Source of the DNA: Tenebrio molitor
Taxonomy: Eukaryota > Arthropoda > Insecta > Coleoptera > Tenebrionidae
Assembly (NCBI RefSeq): GCF_963966145.1
Contig: NC_091047.1
Coordinates: 5,704,001-5,768,000, forward strand
Reading direction: 5' to 3'
Length of the DNA stretch: 64,000 nucleotides
Shown: one piece after another, positions 49,718 to 60,559 of the stretch
How the letters are laid out: every line of letters starts with the position of its first letter
Position numbering within the stretch: the first letter of the stretch is position 1
The notes under the pieces: model-generated
Told to the model about the DNA's origin: nothing
The model's database searches: none
Seen by the model: only the letters and a program-made list of their open reading frames with translations
Program-made: the position numbers and the translations under genes

Positions 49718-50720
49718 TTAAAATGAAGCTGGAGCGTTGTCAGAATCCCATTGGGCCACTGTCGCATTAGACCAAACGTACGCCCCTTTCAAATTATGCG
49801 CTTCCAAGGCCAGAAAGAGTGGGGCGCGGGCTCCTTGCTCGATGGTCCATGGTCCTTTGTGGCTGGTCATATCAGTGTCAACATATCCAGGATGGACAGA
49901 ATTAACAGAAATATTTCTATTAGGTTTTTCATTGTCAAAATCCCTTTGCTGAACTTTGGTGAGGGCGCTCACGCCAACTTTAGAAACAACATAAGTAGAA
50001 TTTCCCCATCCTGCCTCTTGCCATCTATTATTTTTAGCATCCCTGGAAAAATCTTTTAAAAAGTGGTGACTCAGTGGTATCTTTGACTTACTGGACAAAT
50101 TGTTCCATTAATTTGTTTAGTTTTGACACAGTAAGTTGGGGATCATTGAGTTTTTTCCTCAGATCTGCAGATGGAATTCTTGACAAGTGTCCTGCTGAAC
50201 TGGACAGATTCACAACCCTTGCATTGTTCTTCAGGATAGGAAACAGAGTTTCACAGACTCTCAATGTTGAAAAGTAATTAACAGCGATGGTTTTTTCAGC
50301 TTGTTCAGCAAATGGCTCAGTAGCATCACTCTAAAGACATCCAAAATAATCTCAAATTACAAATTAGAAAATTCACCCACCTTAAAAGCTATTGCAGCAT
50401 TGTTGACCAACAAATCAAGACCCCCATGCTTTTGTGACAGATGATCTTTCAGTTTAGTTATACTACTTTGCTCATTTATATCCAACTGATGAAATTCAGG
50501 TTTATACCCGAGCTCCTTCAATTTGGCAACTGCAGCTTCACCTCTGCTCACATCTCTAGCTGTGAGATACACTACACCTCCAAATTTCTCACACAGCCCT
50601 TTCACGATGGCGTAGCCGATGCCTTTATTACCACCGGTAACCTATGACAAAACAATGAAATACCAAAAACCGGTATCGAGCATTTTTTAGTCTTACCACG
50701 GCGACTTTTTGGGATGACAT
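49718..50720 (-). CDS. CBR1-like: Carbonyl reductase (CBR1-like SDR), copy 3 (4 exons, 282 aa)
   Basis: Third reductase copy, intact. Exons in order: 50720-50697, 50641-50381, 50330-50092, 50042-49718. Exon lengths (24, 261, 239, 325) equal those of copy 1 exactly. It carries TGGNKGIG at 10-17, NNAA, the Ser-rich catalytic loop, and Tyr192/Lys196 (YVVSK), so it should be an active NADPH-dependent carbonyl reductase. It differs from copy 1 by scattered substitutions; the C-terminus reads DNAPASF. The upstream position that is an antioxidant-response-like decamer in copies 1 and 2 (here 50770-50779) reads TGATTCGACA, so this copy has probably lost that control. It is the right end of the triplicated unit. 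Confidence 0.92.
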
Positions 50721-50994
50721 CTTAACAGGTAACTGTTGCGACTGCACTTGCAACTGAATGTTTGAATCTTGTCGAATCAAATATATATGTTAACGGTGAC
50801 AAACAATTTCAATATCAACCTTGAAAAACCTCAAGATGATAATTGTTAGATTAGGTTATGTTGACTTGGACTTGTTTGTCTTTTTTTATCTTCCACCATC
50901 TGTTCAGACCAGTGGCGTCTCCAACAATGGGGCCTCGTCAATATTTCAATTTTGGGGTTAAAATAAGAAAACGAGAGACGTATATATATATACA

Positions 50995-51000
50995 TTTATT
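50995..51000 (-). terminator. Candidate poly(A) signal for the mucin-like gene
   Basis: AATAAA on the - strand, 148 nt past the mucin-like stop codon. A weaker choice than the reductase signals, because the region is very AT-rich and other near-matches exist. Confidence 0.4.
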
Positions 51001-51147
51001 GATTCCACGTACATTATCAAAAAAGGTAATAAATATAAACTTCATGAAATAATTTTCATTTCATTAAAATTAATCGTAATTAGCATCACTCTCTCACAAT
51101 AATTATCCATTCATGCAGCATACATTAAATTATTTACACAACATTCA

Positions 51148-54100
51148 CTATAAATTCGTCTCATCATCTTTCGACTTGATGCACCTTCCTTTATAGCAGA
51201 TCTCCGTTTCGTGAGAAATTTCCGTCGATGTGGACGTTTTAACATCTTGAATTTGCCATGGGTCCACGTCGTCATTTTTGACGGCAGCTTCTGTAGTTGT
51301 GGTCGTTGTTGTTTGAGTATCAACTGTTGTAGTAGTTGTTGTTGTGGTTGGCGTCGTTGTTTGGGGCGCAACTGTCGTAGTAGTTGTGGTTGGCGTTGTT
51401 TGGGGCGCAACTGTTGTAGTAGTAGTTGTTGTTGTTGTGGTTGGCGTTGTTGTTTGGGGAGCAACTGTAGTTGTTTCTTCGCGATCTTCACTGTTTTCTT
51501 TTATTTCTTGTGTCGTGATTTCTTCCGTATATTCTTCCGGGAATGTTGGCTGCACTGTAGTCGTCGTGACTTCCTCTCTCTCTCTCTGTACTATTACCTT
51601 TGCCTCGTTTGCTGATGCTTGGCTGGCTCTGGTGGCAAATCCTAGAAGACTGTAGAGCGCATTGAAAATAGTGTTTTCTGTTGTGCTTGTTGTTGCGCGT
51701 GCAGTTGTTGGACGAGTTGTGGTTGAGGTAGTACTCAATTTCCCGTTCGCATCTTTACCGTTTGTCCTTTTAACAACCTTATCTAAACTATTCACAACTG
51801 AATAATAATTCTGAGATTCCGCCGTTTCAAATGAATCGACAGGTCTGTGTTTGATCAATTTCCACACTCCCCTCCTTCTTCCGATCTTCCTCCTTTTGGG
51901 AGTCGTGGTCTCCACCACTTCAGTTGTCGTCGGAATTTCCTCTTCATCCTTTCCATCACCGTCATCTTTTTGATCAACTCCAACTTTCTCCTCATCTTCA
52001 CTTCCTTCATTTTCAACTTGTTCGTTGGGAGTAGTCGTCTCTTCTTCCGAACCCGTCACAACCAACTGTTGTTCTTCGATTTCCAAATCATTGGGTGCTG
52101 GGTAAACCGACGCCTCCACCCACTGGGTCTCGCCGGTTCTTATAATCTGAGGACTGTACAACGACGAGTGAGGAACTTGATCCTCATCGACATCCCCCTC
52201 TGCAGGATCGATAGTAATCTGGAACCCTGCCGGCTTCTCCGTGGTCAACTCCTTCTGCTTGAAATACACCTGTGGGTAATTTCCCCCTTCGACGTCGTGT
52301 TCGTCGGACTTCTCCGTCAAATTTTCAGGCAACTTGAAATGACTCTTACCGCGACCGCGAGTTCGCACAACGTTGCTGCTCCTCCTGGTGACTTGATCGT
52401 CGAATCGGTGCGATTTCACCTCGTTGTACGACTGGTGAGGTGTCGCTTTCCTGCTTGGAACGCGAATCCTCGCCCTCGATCTGTGTTTCGGGGCTTCCGT
52501 AGAGTACTCTTGAGCTTCTGTCGTGGTGTACTTCGGTCTGATCTGACCGACAAACTGTACCGGAGCAACCGAACCACTCTCGTAGTCTTGGTTTTGACCA
52601 CCTTCGTCCTCCAGCTGGATCAGAGTTCTCGGAGGTTCCTGATACGATGCCGAATACAACGGAAGAGGTTGCTGCGTCACTGCGGGAGCGGGTTTGTTGA
52701 AATCTGGCTTGCGGATGAACCCGTAGAACTCTTCTTCTTCGTCTTCTTGAGGCTTAGCTGTAGTCGTGGTCGTGGTTCTGCTCGTCGTTGGTCTTGCAGT
52801 TGTCGAACCGAATCTAGTTCTACTTCTAGATCTTCCTCTCGTTCTCACCGACGCTCTGGTAGTACCTTCGTCATTCTTATTGTTGTAGATCACCCCACCC
52901 GACTGGATATTACTGTTGACTCTGAACAGACGCGGCGGTTCCTCGCTGGAAGTTGTTATGATGACAGGTTCTTGCACCCGATCCGTCGCCGTGTGAGCAA
53001 TTTGCACATCGACGACAGGGCTCGAACTGGTACTGATTCCTTCTGATACCACCTCAGTCGACGGGTTTTGCGGTGGTAAACTGTACACCTGATGATAATC
53101 CTTAAACAGTTTCTCATCTCCGCTTTGGTCAGGCCTCACAGTTATCACTTGCTGATTCTCTACCACAGGATCGAACTGCACGTACGACTGTGGATCCCCC
53201 GAAGAAGCCTGGAACCCACCTTCTAGCGGCGGTTGCTTGAACACGTTCTCCGTAGTCTGCAAGACACGCTCAGTCGCCGCTTGCTCTCTCGCTACAGGAC
53301 GCCCTCTAGTCCTAAACCTCTGCCTGTTATTGCTCACCCTCTTGGTCGGTTCGTAACTGGTCGCTTCTGTTGTCGTACGCGCGTAATGCCGCTCAGTGGT
53401 GGGTCTCGTGTAATTAGGTCTTCTCCTAGTAGGTATACGTCTTGGGGACGATGTAGAGTACCTCGCAGAGTTTCCTCTCTGACGACCTCGATTTCTCCGT
53501 TGCGTTGTAGTCTCGACCTTTGGAGCTTCAGTCGTTGTAACTACACGAACTTCTTCAGTTGGAGGTGGTGGCGCAATCGTTGTTGTTGTAGGCACCAAAA
53601 GATTGGGGACCAGCAAAGGTCGCACCGCTTGGTCTTGCAGATTGTTGATCAAACCCGGTAGATACGGATTGACCGGCAACTCCTCCTCCACCTCTTGGAC
53701 ATTTTGGCCTCTGTTGTACACCAATGGTGTCAAACGAGGATCTTGGACGGCTTCTGTTGGACGTTCGGGTTGCGGGTTTGGTCTGGCTTGGACGTTACCA
53801 TGCAAAATCTGTTGGTCCAAAGCTTCTTGACTCAAAACCTGTTCTTTAAGAGGAGCCTGGTTTTGGATGTAGACCGGTTCCAGTTTCTCAGTTTCCAGTT
53901 TGTAGACCTTCGCCGGAATTGTCTCAACTTCTGTTGTGTACTTCACTGTTGTGCTTTTTGGTTGCACAACAAACTCTTCCAACACGGTATACTTATCATC
54001 AGCAAAGCTGTTTGGAGTCGTCGACGTTGTCCTCACAGTCGTTGTTCTTCCTCTGTGTCTTCCTCTAGACCTCGTACGCGCTGTTGTCGAAATGTCATAA

Positions 54101-56340
54101 TCATTGTAGCTCTCAGTCGACTTCACCACCGGTGTTGTCGTACGAATTGTCTCCACATTCTCATCTTTTCCTTCGCCAAACTGGCTGTTGATTTGGTCTA
54201 TTTCGTATTGATTGATGACTTGACGCAACGGATCTTGCGGACTCGCACCTCTAGAACTATATTCCGGTATTCTATAGTCCAAATCAGGATTTTGTACCAA
54301 CTTGTACGGATTCTGTACCAATGGTAAAGCTTCCGTTGTTGTTGTCGTGGTCGTGGTCGTCGTTTGCCTGACCGGTTGTTCATTGAAACTGTAGACTTGG
54401 GGCTGCACTTTTGGCGGCACGAAGCTCTGTCCCACACCCGCAAACTGATTGATCTGAGGCTTCTCCTCGTGGTTATAATTGGGCACAAAAGTATCCTTCG
54501 ACTCGACAGGCAACGAAGGAATGTCATAGTCGCGGACCAATCCTTTCGAATTAGGACTCTCAACCTCTCTCTCGTTCGATTGATAATCAGGAATCTGATA
54601 GTTGCTCCTGCTGGTTTCTTCCTCTGGTTGGTACCTCGGCGTCGTCTCGAAGTACTGAGGAGTATCCTCCTTCACGCGATAATTCGACACAAAATCTTTA
54701 GAGGGCGTTGGTCTATAACTCTCTGGGGTCACACTCTCCCTCGGCGGGATTTGATAGTTCGGTTCAAAACTCTTCGGCCCATCTTCATAGTCTTGAGGCG
54801 AACCACCTCCGAACCCACCTCCCAAGAACTCGTTCCCCAACCCCAAGAGTCCATTGGGATTGACTTGCGGGCTGTTTTGGGCTATCAAATACGGATTGGG
54901 CTTGGGCTCCTCTCCGAACTGCGGGAACGGTTGTTTGATGTCGAAATCTTGAACGATCTGGTTCTGCGCCGTTTGCGGTTGGTTCAGCTCAGAATCCTTC
55001 TCGTGGAGTTGTCCCTTAGTCGAAACCACCACTGAACCCACGTGGGGCGAGGGAAGTGGTATTTTGGAGTACCCGTCTGGAGTTTTGTAACTCAAGGGGG
55101 CCACGAAGAACGGTAGTTGGTCGACTTTTCTCTCTATTCTGTTGCCTTGAACGCTTGACAGGTAGGGCAGCGGGAATTTTACGTAGCCGTCCGGTTGAGG
55201 AATATTCGACGGTCCCACGAAGACCTGAGGGGAGTTGGGACCGATGCTGTCTTGCACGGAAATCGACTTGGCGTGTTTCAAGACCTCGATGACGTCTTTG
55301 ACGTCGCCGGCGCCTTGTTTCTCCATGTAGACAGACAATGGGGGTTGGTTGGGCTTGCGTTTGGTGGGACGCGCTGTTGTGGTGGTTGTTGGCAACGAAA
55401 CTTGTCCCAGTTGGAAGTCTTGTTGCAACTTGTGGGCCGCCAAGGCTTGTCTGACGAAATCATTCTGGATGTTCGTGGTGAGCTTGTGGTTTTGCAATCT
55501 GGGATTTTGTTTCTCCCTTCGGGGAGCTTCGGTCTGCCTCGTCACGATCGGCGTTTGTTGAGTGACCGGTTGGTTAGATTTCAAATTCTCCAAAGGAACA
55601 TACAGCAACTGCACACTCTCCTTCTCTTCCTTGGGTTTGATCGTACTTGTGGTGGTCAACTGGACCTGGTTGACATTCGAGTTGATGTTCTGGTGTTGAA
55701 TCGCCCCCAACAACTCCTGGCTTATCGACCCAGTACCCAAAGGCTGGTAGTAGCTGCTGTTGAAAGGCGTCGCTGTGTTGTCGTACTGTTTGTTGCTGTC
55801 GTAGTAATTCTGAGTACTCTGTGGGGGCGCCACCAGCTGCTGATTCAACGTTTGTTCCTGAGGCGGTCGTTGAACGGTTTGAACCGGTTGAACTTGTTGA
55901 ACCGTTGGTACTTGTTGAACCGGTGCCACAAATGCCAACTGCTGGACGGGTGGACCAGGTGGGACAAATTGCGGTGGTACTTGTTGTTGGACGAACTGAT
56001 TCGCTGGGACATATTGGGGCGGTTGCAGAGGTAAAACCGGTTCAAATTTGTACGGCGACTCCGGTTTTGGTTGCCTGAGATTTGTTCCTTTTTGGAACGC
56101 TGTTTCGCGGAGGTACTGCTGAGGTTGCGACCTTTTCCTCACGTAGTCATTCTCAGGGAAGAAGTTCTGGTTAGGCGTGTCCAGATTCAGGACTCTTCCT
56201 TGCGCCTTCTTCGCGCTGTCCGGATTGGAAGGCGTTATGGGTATCCAGTCGTTGGTGTCGTACGATCTGGCTTCTTGAGCGGTGATTGTGGACAGCAGGT
56301 GCAAACTTAATAGCAGGGTCCATTGAAATTTCCGTACAAT
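51148..56340 (-). CDS. Large secreted mucin-like Thr/Pro/Gln-rich protein, main exon
   Basis: A single 5.2 kb exon read leftward from the acceptor at 56341 ('tttttag') to the TAG at 51148. With the one-codon first exon at 63539 the product is about 1731 residues. After the splice the frame reads IVRKFQWTLLLSLHLLS then TITAQEA, a clear signal peptide with cleavage likely near residue 24. No membrane segment follows. The chain is rich in Gln/Pro (about 60-200), has repeated 'YxIP' motifs and a PDGYxK(F/I)PLP repeat, and six Arg-Gly-Arg-type basic islands set in Thr runs. An acidic stretch comes before a near-pure Thr domain. The only two cysteines are in CYKGRC, 16 residues from the end. Probably an O-glycosylated matrix or cuticle-associated protein. 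I do not recognise an orthologue and assign no gene name. Confidence 0.85.
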   Translation of the reverse strand: MVRKFQWTLLLSLHLLSTITAQEARSYDTNDWIPITPSNPDSAKKAQGRVLNLDTPNQNFFPENDYVRKRSQPQQYLRETAFQKGTNLRQPKPESPYKFEPVLPLQPPQYVPANQFVQQQVPPQFVPPGPPVQQLAFVAPVQQVPTVQQVQPVQTVQRPPQEQTLNQQLVAPPQSTQNYYDSNKQYDNTATPFNSSYYQPLGTGSISQELLGAIQHQNINSNVNQVQLTTTSTIKPKEEKESVQLLYVPLENLKSNQPVTQQTPIVTRQTEAPRREKQNPRLQNHKLTTNIQNDFVRQALAAHKLQQDFQLGQVSLPTTTTTARPTKRKPNQPPLSVYMEKQGAGDVKDVIEVLKHAKSISVQDSIGPNSPQVFVGPSNIPQPDGYVKFPLPYLSSVQGNRIERKVDQLPFFVAPLSYKTPDGYSKIPLPSPHVGSVVVSTKGQLHEKDSELNQPQTAQNQIVQDFDIKQPFPQFGEEPKPNPYLIAQNSPQVNPNGLLGLGNEFLGGGFGGGSPQDYEDGPKSFEPNYQIPPRESVTPESYRPTPSKDFVSNYRVKEDTPQYFETTPRYQPEEETSRSNYQIPDYQSNEREVESPNSKGLVRDYDIPSLPVESKDTFVPNYNHEEKPQINQFAGVGQSFVPPKVQPQVYSFNEQPVRQTTTTTTTTTTEALPLVQNPYKLVQNPDLDYRIPEYSSRGASPQDPLRQVINQYEIDQINSQFGEGKDENVETIRTTTPVVKSTESYNDYDISTTARTRSRGRHRGRTTTVRTTSTTPNSFADDKYTVLEEFVVQPKSTTVKYTTEVETIPAKVYKLETEKLEPVYIQNQAPLKEQVLSQEALDQQILHGNVQARPNPQPERPTEAVQDPRLTPLVYNRGQNVQEVEEELPVNPYLPGLINNLQDQAVRPLLVPNLLVPTTTTIAPPPPTEEVRVVTTTEAPKVETTTQRRNRGRQRGNSARYSTSSPRRIPTRRRPNYTRPTTERHYARTTTEATSYEPTKRVSNNRQRFRTRGRPVAREQAATERVLQTTENVFKQPPLEGGFQASSGDPQSYVQFDPVVENQQVITVRPDQSGDEKLFKDYHQVYSLPPQNPSTEVVSEGISTSSSPVVDVQIAHTATDRVQEPVIITTSSEEPPRLFRVNSNIQSGGVIYNNKNDEGTTRASVRTRGRSRSRTRFGSTTARPTTSRTTTTTTAKPQEDEEEEFYGFIRKPDFNKPAPAVTQQPLPLYSASYQEPPRTLIQLEDEGGQNQDYESGSVAPVQFVGQIRPKYTTTEAQEYSTEAPKHRSRARIRVPSRKATPHQSYNEVKSHRFDDQVTRRSSNVVRTRGRGKSHFKLPENLTEKSDEHDVEGGNYPQVYFKQKELTTEKPAGFQITIDPAEGDVDEDQVPHSSLYSPQIIRTGETQWVEASVYPAPNDLEIEEQQLVVTGSEEETTTPNEQVENEGSEDEEKVGVDQKDDGDGKDEEEIPTTTEVVETTTPKRRKIGRRRGVWKLIKHRPVDSFETAESQNYYSVVNSLDKVVKRTNGKDANGKLSTTSTTTRPTTARATTSTTENTIFNALYSLLGFATRASQASANEAKVIVQREREEVTTTTVQPTFPEEYTEEITTQEIKENSEDREETTTVAPQTTTPTTTTTTTTTTVAPQTTPTTTTTTVAPQTTTPTTTTTTTTVDTQTTTTTTTEAAVKNDDVDPWQIQDVKTSTSTEISHETEICYKGRCIKSKDDETNL
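51325..51475 (-). repeat. Thr-encoding minisatellite (TTTTVAPQTTTP-type units)
   Basis: About four imperfect units coding runs of Thr separated by VAPQ or VDTQ, near the C-terminus of the mucin-like protein. Unit lengths differ by whole codons, as expected for a length-polymorphic coding repeat under frame constraint. Confidence 0.85.
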
Positions 56341-59300
56341 CTAAAAACAAAAAAAAATCGTTTTAGATGTGTTTCAAATTGTTTAACTTTTTATCTACGG
56401 CTGTGCGTTATGTGCTATTATGTCCCCTTAAAAAATTCATTTACGCAACGAGTGCGATGTAGACATTATTCTCGCACGGATGTGAAGTTTGCACAACGAG
56501 GCATCTTTTTTGTCAAAAATACAAATTATGCTTGAAATGTGAATCAAATCTCTTAGTTACGCTTCGTTGAGCTTGGTTTAAAAAATAGGAAAAGTGAATA
56601 CTAGTGTGGATTACATAAAATTTTAATTATTGAAAGTAAAAAGATTCTAAATATCAGAAAAATGCCAGTGCGGAAATGTAAATTTGGCCTGAAGATTTCT
56701 GCAGAACTTTTTCATCATATTTTTTATTTCACTTTCTTACGTAATCATACAGGAAGAGTCTAAAAAATAAAAATACATAAATCAAACATATTTTCCGAAG
56801 ATGTTTTATAACGTCTAGATGTTAACTGTCTTTGCCTTGCTTTCGGTAATAATTCACCTGACAAAATACAAAGATTAATTTCCTGTTGACCACAAATCAT
56901 TTGCAAACCGATGCTTTCACCTGAGGAATTTCGGTTTTAGATTCTTTGTAGCAGAATTCGTTCATTCAATAATCACTGATGATCGAATTAATTGGCAATA
57001 ACCATCGGACGGTACTGACCACGCCACTGACCGCAACGACCAAGACGACCCGCTCGGAAACAAAACCAGAAGAAACTGTGTCAACCTCTTTTGTAAAAAT
57101 CTAGATCTCTCCTAGATCTTCCCCCTCGAAGTCCATATTTTTTCCAGAGTCGTAGAAAACTGAGAACAAAAAGCCTCGCCTCGACTTTCAACCAAAAACC
57201 CGCGTCCATTTCTCGCCTCATTAATTCTGCATTAGTCCAAAATCGAGATTGTTGACGTCACGCTCAGCTTCTCCCATTATTGATTCTGCATAGGTCCAAA
57301 AACAAGTCTGGATTTTTTGAGTGAGTAGTCGACCGTTTCGTAACGTGCAGTTTCCTTGACCACTGCAATGTCACGGCCGAAGAGGCTCAGATGTGCCGAT
57401 GAAAAAATGCACAAGGCTGCGGCAGGTGACTCATGTTTCCTATTCCTCCGAAAAACCGCAGATTTTTCCGCGTTCCGCTCTGGGGAGTTCCGGTTTTTGC
57501 GTACGCGTTTCGGAACACGACAATTTGTTGATTTTGCGAGAATTGCTCGTTTTGCTGTCGATTTTGAACGTTCAGCTTTGGCCTTTTTAATAGCCGAGCG
57601 ACTTTCACTCGCTCAATTAAACTCGTTTTTAGAGACCGCTGCATTAATAAATTCAAAGGACTGTGTAACCTTTCTGTGACTCACTGCGAACCGTTCTAAC
57701 AGGATCGCTAGGGTTGTCCTTCGGAATTTAAGGCCACCTCGTAGTTTCACTAAACTCGATAAACAACAGATCACCTAGCCTTAAAGAGTTTACCATGGTC
57801 CGTGTTAAGCGCGTACCTAACACCTGGTTTCTCTGCATTTTCTCTCCATCTCTATATTTTTTTTTGTCAACTCGATTACTTTCCACGCTCTGTTTTGTCC
57901 CAGCAGACACAGAAAACTCAATCCTCGATGCTTAACTTGTTTGTTAATGGACTTTCTTCGCGAGTTCCTTCGAAGGAGATGAATCAACATTGCGACATCC
58001 AATCAGGATGTTCGCGTTTTGCGCGTCTGCACCGAGCTAATAGGCTAGTGTGTCACACGCTCCAAGGATTTTAAAACTCGTCCTGTCCGCTCGTGCGATT
58101 TTCTCCGGCCTTAACTGGACGAGTTCGATGGAAATATTTTATTTCTGGGCGAAACGTGTTTGTGTCAGGTTTCGTCGTTCGGCTCGACGGGACCACACTT
58201 TCACCTATCGGTAATAAGTGCATAGGAATTTTGAAAAGTGTATTATTTGGAGTAGGATCGAGGCAATTTTGTGATGCAACGGAGCAAGGAGTCGGTTTGA
58301 GTGTATCGAGTGGAGAAATTTTCATGTGGAGCTGTTCAGTGCCTGGTTGGAACGATTCCAGTACTTTCGAACGCTTATCTTGGTCGAGAATTATTGTGTA
58401 ATTGAGAAACAGTGCGCTGAAAAAATCAAATCTGGCCAGTTATAATAATTGTTTCCTTCTCACAATTCGACTGTAACGGCTTCGAGTAATCCCGGCTTTC
58501 TCAACGAGTTTTGCTAATTTATTTGTTTTCTACACAATTTATTTTCATATTTTGTGTTCGATTTCGTAACGGAAAAAGTTCACCGGTAAAAAGAGCGTTT
58601 TATTTTTCGTGGTGTAATCGGTACAGTTGCGATTTGATATTTTTATTATCTTTCTGCTGCAGTAGAACTTATTGGTCAAGTTTAGTTACACAAGGAATTC
58701 TTTTCTTAAATTTGTATTTTGCAAATCCACAAACTTTTTGTAGCTTCTTCAGACTTTATTCAATTTCAAATTCCATGAAGTGGGGTTACAAAGAAGAGGC
58801 TTTTTGTATCACATTTCAGCACTTTTTAGAATTTTTATCTCTCTGTCTGTCTGGTTCTGTATTAAAAATTCACTTAACTCGTCAACTAATGAAGACATTT
58901 TCTCCAAATGAAGTTTTTTGGAAAAGAAAAATTCCTGATTGTTTTCAGGAGTTTGTTTTATCACGATATGACATCAGGGAACTGAACAGTAACAATAAAT
59001 CTGTGTGAACTATATCGTGGTGTAGTGAGCTTTTCTCGCTTATATGTATCTATTTCGTTGATTTTAATTTAAGCCAAGTGCGTCTTGTCATCTCACGTCT
59101 TAGGTTTTTTATGATGCTGCTTTATCCTTTCGCAAGGATATCTTGAAGAACGATTTTGTTAGAATCACGTTCTTAAAAAATTCGTCAAAACCAGCTAAAA
59201 TAAAATAAACTACATAGTTATAAAACGCAATCTTCGTAACGGCAAGCCTGCTTACTCTGATGCTCTTCTAACTTTGAGAAAATTTAATTTAAACTGAAAG

Positions 59301-59463
59301 TTTTTTTTTAATAAAATAAGTTATACGAATACTATTCCATTAGGAAGAGAACTGAAGAGAAATCTCTTTATTCCACATTCCATTTATCTCATCTGAAAAC
59401 TTGAAATGAAGTTCTCAGCAGTCGAAGTAAATGAATATTGTTTGAAGTACGAGAAAGAAGTGA

Positions 59464-59649
59464 CTAGTTTAAATAATCGATAACTTCCCTGGTAATACAA
59501 CTTGCTGTGTGTCGGCGCGCCTTGTCCTGTTGCAGCAAATTTTTTGAGTGTCTGCGACAACACGCTTTCTTCAATAAGTCTTTCAAAACAGCGAAACATG
59601 AAGACGATTGCAATTCTGAAACACATCTTGTGGTCCCTTGTTTTTTCAA
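59464..59649 (-). pseudogene. Mariner/Tc1-like transposase fragment
   Basis: The - strand translation contains LLQQDKARRHTASCI, which resembles the block around the second catalytic Asp of mariner-family transposases (the QQD-x-A-x-x-H-T-A pattern). The similarity moves between frames, so the copy is frameshifted and dead. Only about 60 residues are recognisable. Confidence 0.55.
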
Positions 59650-59871
59650 AGACTGTTCTCTAATTTTGTAATGATTAATTTTTATTTTTGAGTGACTATC
59701 TCTTGGTTTATCTTTGTGTAAGATACCTGTGTGCCTTTTTGGACAAAAAAAAAGACAGATATGACATATCTGCGAACAGTGCTCAATTTTGTAAAATGTA
59801 GTTTGTGATTTTTTGATAACTAACTGTTCCTCTGCTAATAAATAAATAATGATTGAGAAGTGCTACTATAT

Positions 59872-60559
59872 TCAAGGTGTTTCACGTGTAATAATGAGCC
59901 TAACAAAATTTGTGATGCAACCAACAATACATGCCCCCATAGTTTTTTAGTTTGTGTTTGTTTTTTGATTATTCCACACAATGATCTTGATTAAATTTTG
60001 ACAAATATAATGTCGCGCATGTTGACCTTGTTGCATAAAATTAAAACATATACAGGATGTTAGTAAATGGTTGGGAATAAATTTCAGGGTGAATTCTGTA
60101 CGAAAAATGTGGCTTAAAACCTAAATAAAGTTTTTCGTTAAAATGAGTAGTTTTCTCAAAAAAAAAAAAATGTAGTCTGTTGGAGAATTTCTCTAATTAG
60201 TTCATTTGTCTGCCTAAAATCGCATTAGTTTTGAATTTTGACATACGTTAAAAAATTCAACATTCCACGTTTACATTTTTTCTTTAAATCATTATTATTT
60301 CTCAGTATTTCAAAAAAAATACGGATATGCCAGAATACACTTATTTTTATTTTTTTGAGAAAACTACCTACTCATTTTAACGAAAAACTTTATTTAAGTT
60401 TTAAGCCACATTTTTCATAAGGAATTCACTCCGAAATTTATTCCCAACCATTTACTAACACCCTGTATTTTTTAAATCCACATAATCGGTGCAAATGTGA
60501 TGTTGGCTGCATCACAAATTTCGTTAGGCTCCTTATTACTCGTAAATCACCCTGTATAT
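59872..60559. mobile_element. Inverted-repeat element split by a nested insertion
   Basis: The left arm (about 59872-59932) contains 'gagcctaacaaaatttgtga'. The right arm (60499-60559) is its reverse complement with few differences ('tcacaaatttcgttaggctc'). The 60049-60469 foldback element sits between them, so the outer element would be only about 270 bp without the insertion. Confidence 0.8.
60049..60469. mobile_element. 421 bp foldback MITE nested in the previous element
   Basis: Starts 'tatacaggatgttagtaaat' and ends with the inverted 'atttactaacaccctgtat'. The arms are about 115 bp with small indels ('aaagtttttcgttaaaatga' pairs with 'tcattttaacgaaaaacttt'). No ORF. Its CAGGRTG terminus is like those of the MITEs in the cyclase intron. 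Confidence 0.85.

Noticed and set aside
51847..53046. 399-codon + strand ORF opposite the mucin-like gene
   Set aside because: It is the antisense shadow of a long biased coding exon. Its translation is low-complexity and it has no splice or start context.
57356..57679. 107-codon + strand ORF in the GC-richer patch
   Set aside because: No domain recognised and opposing frames are equally open. A noncoding exon or enhancer is equally possible.
58511..59008. 165-codon + strand ORF in the large intron
   Set aside because: Phe/Ser/Tyr-rich translation from AT-rich DNA, with no known motif and no supporting signals.
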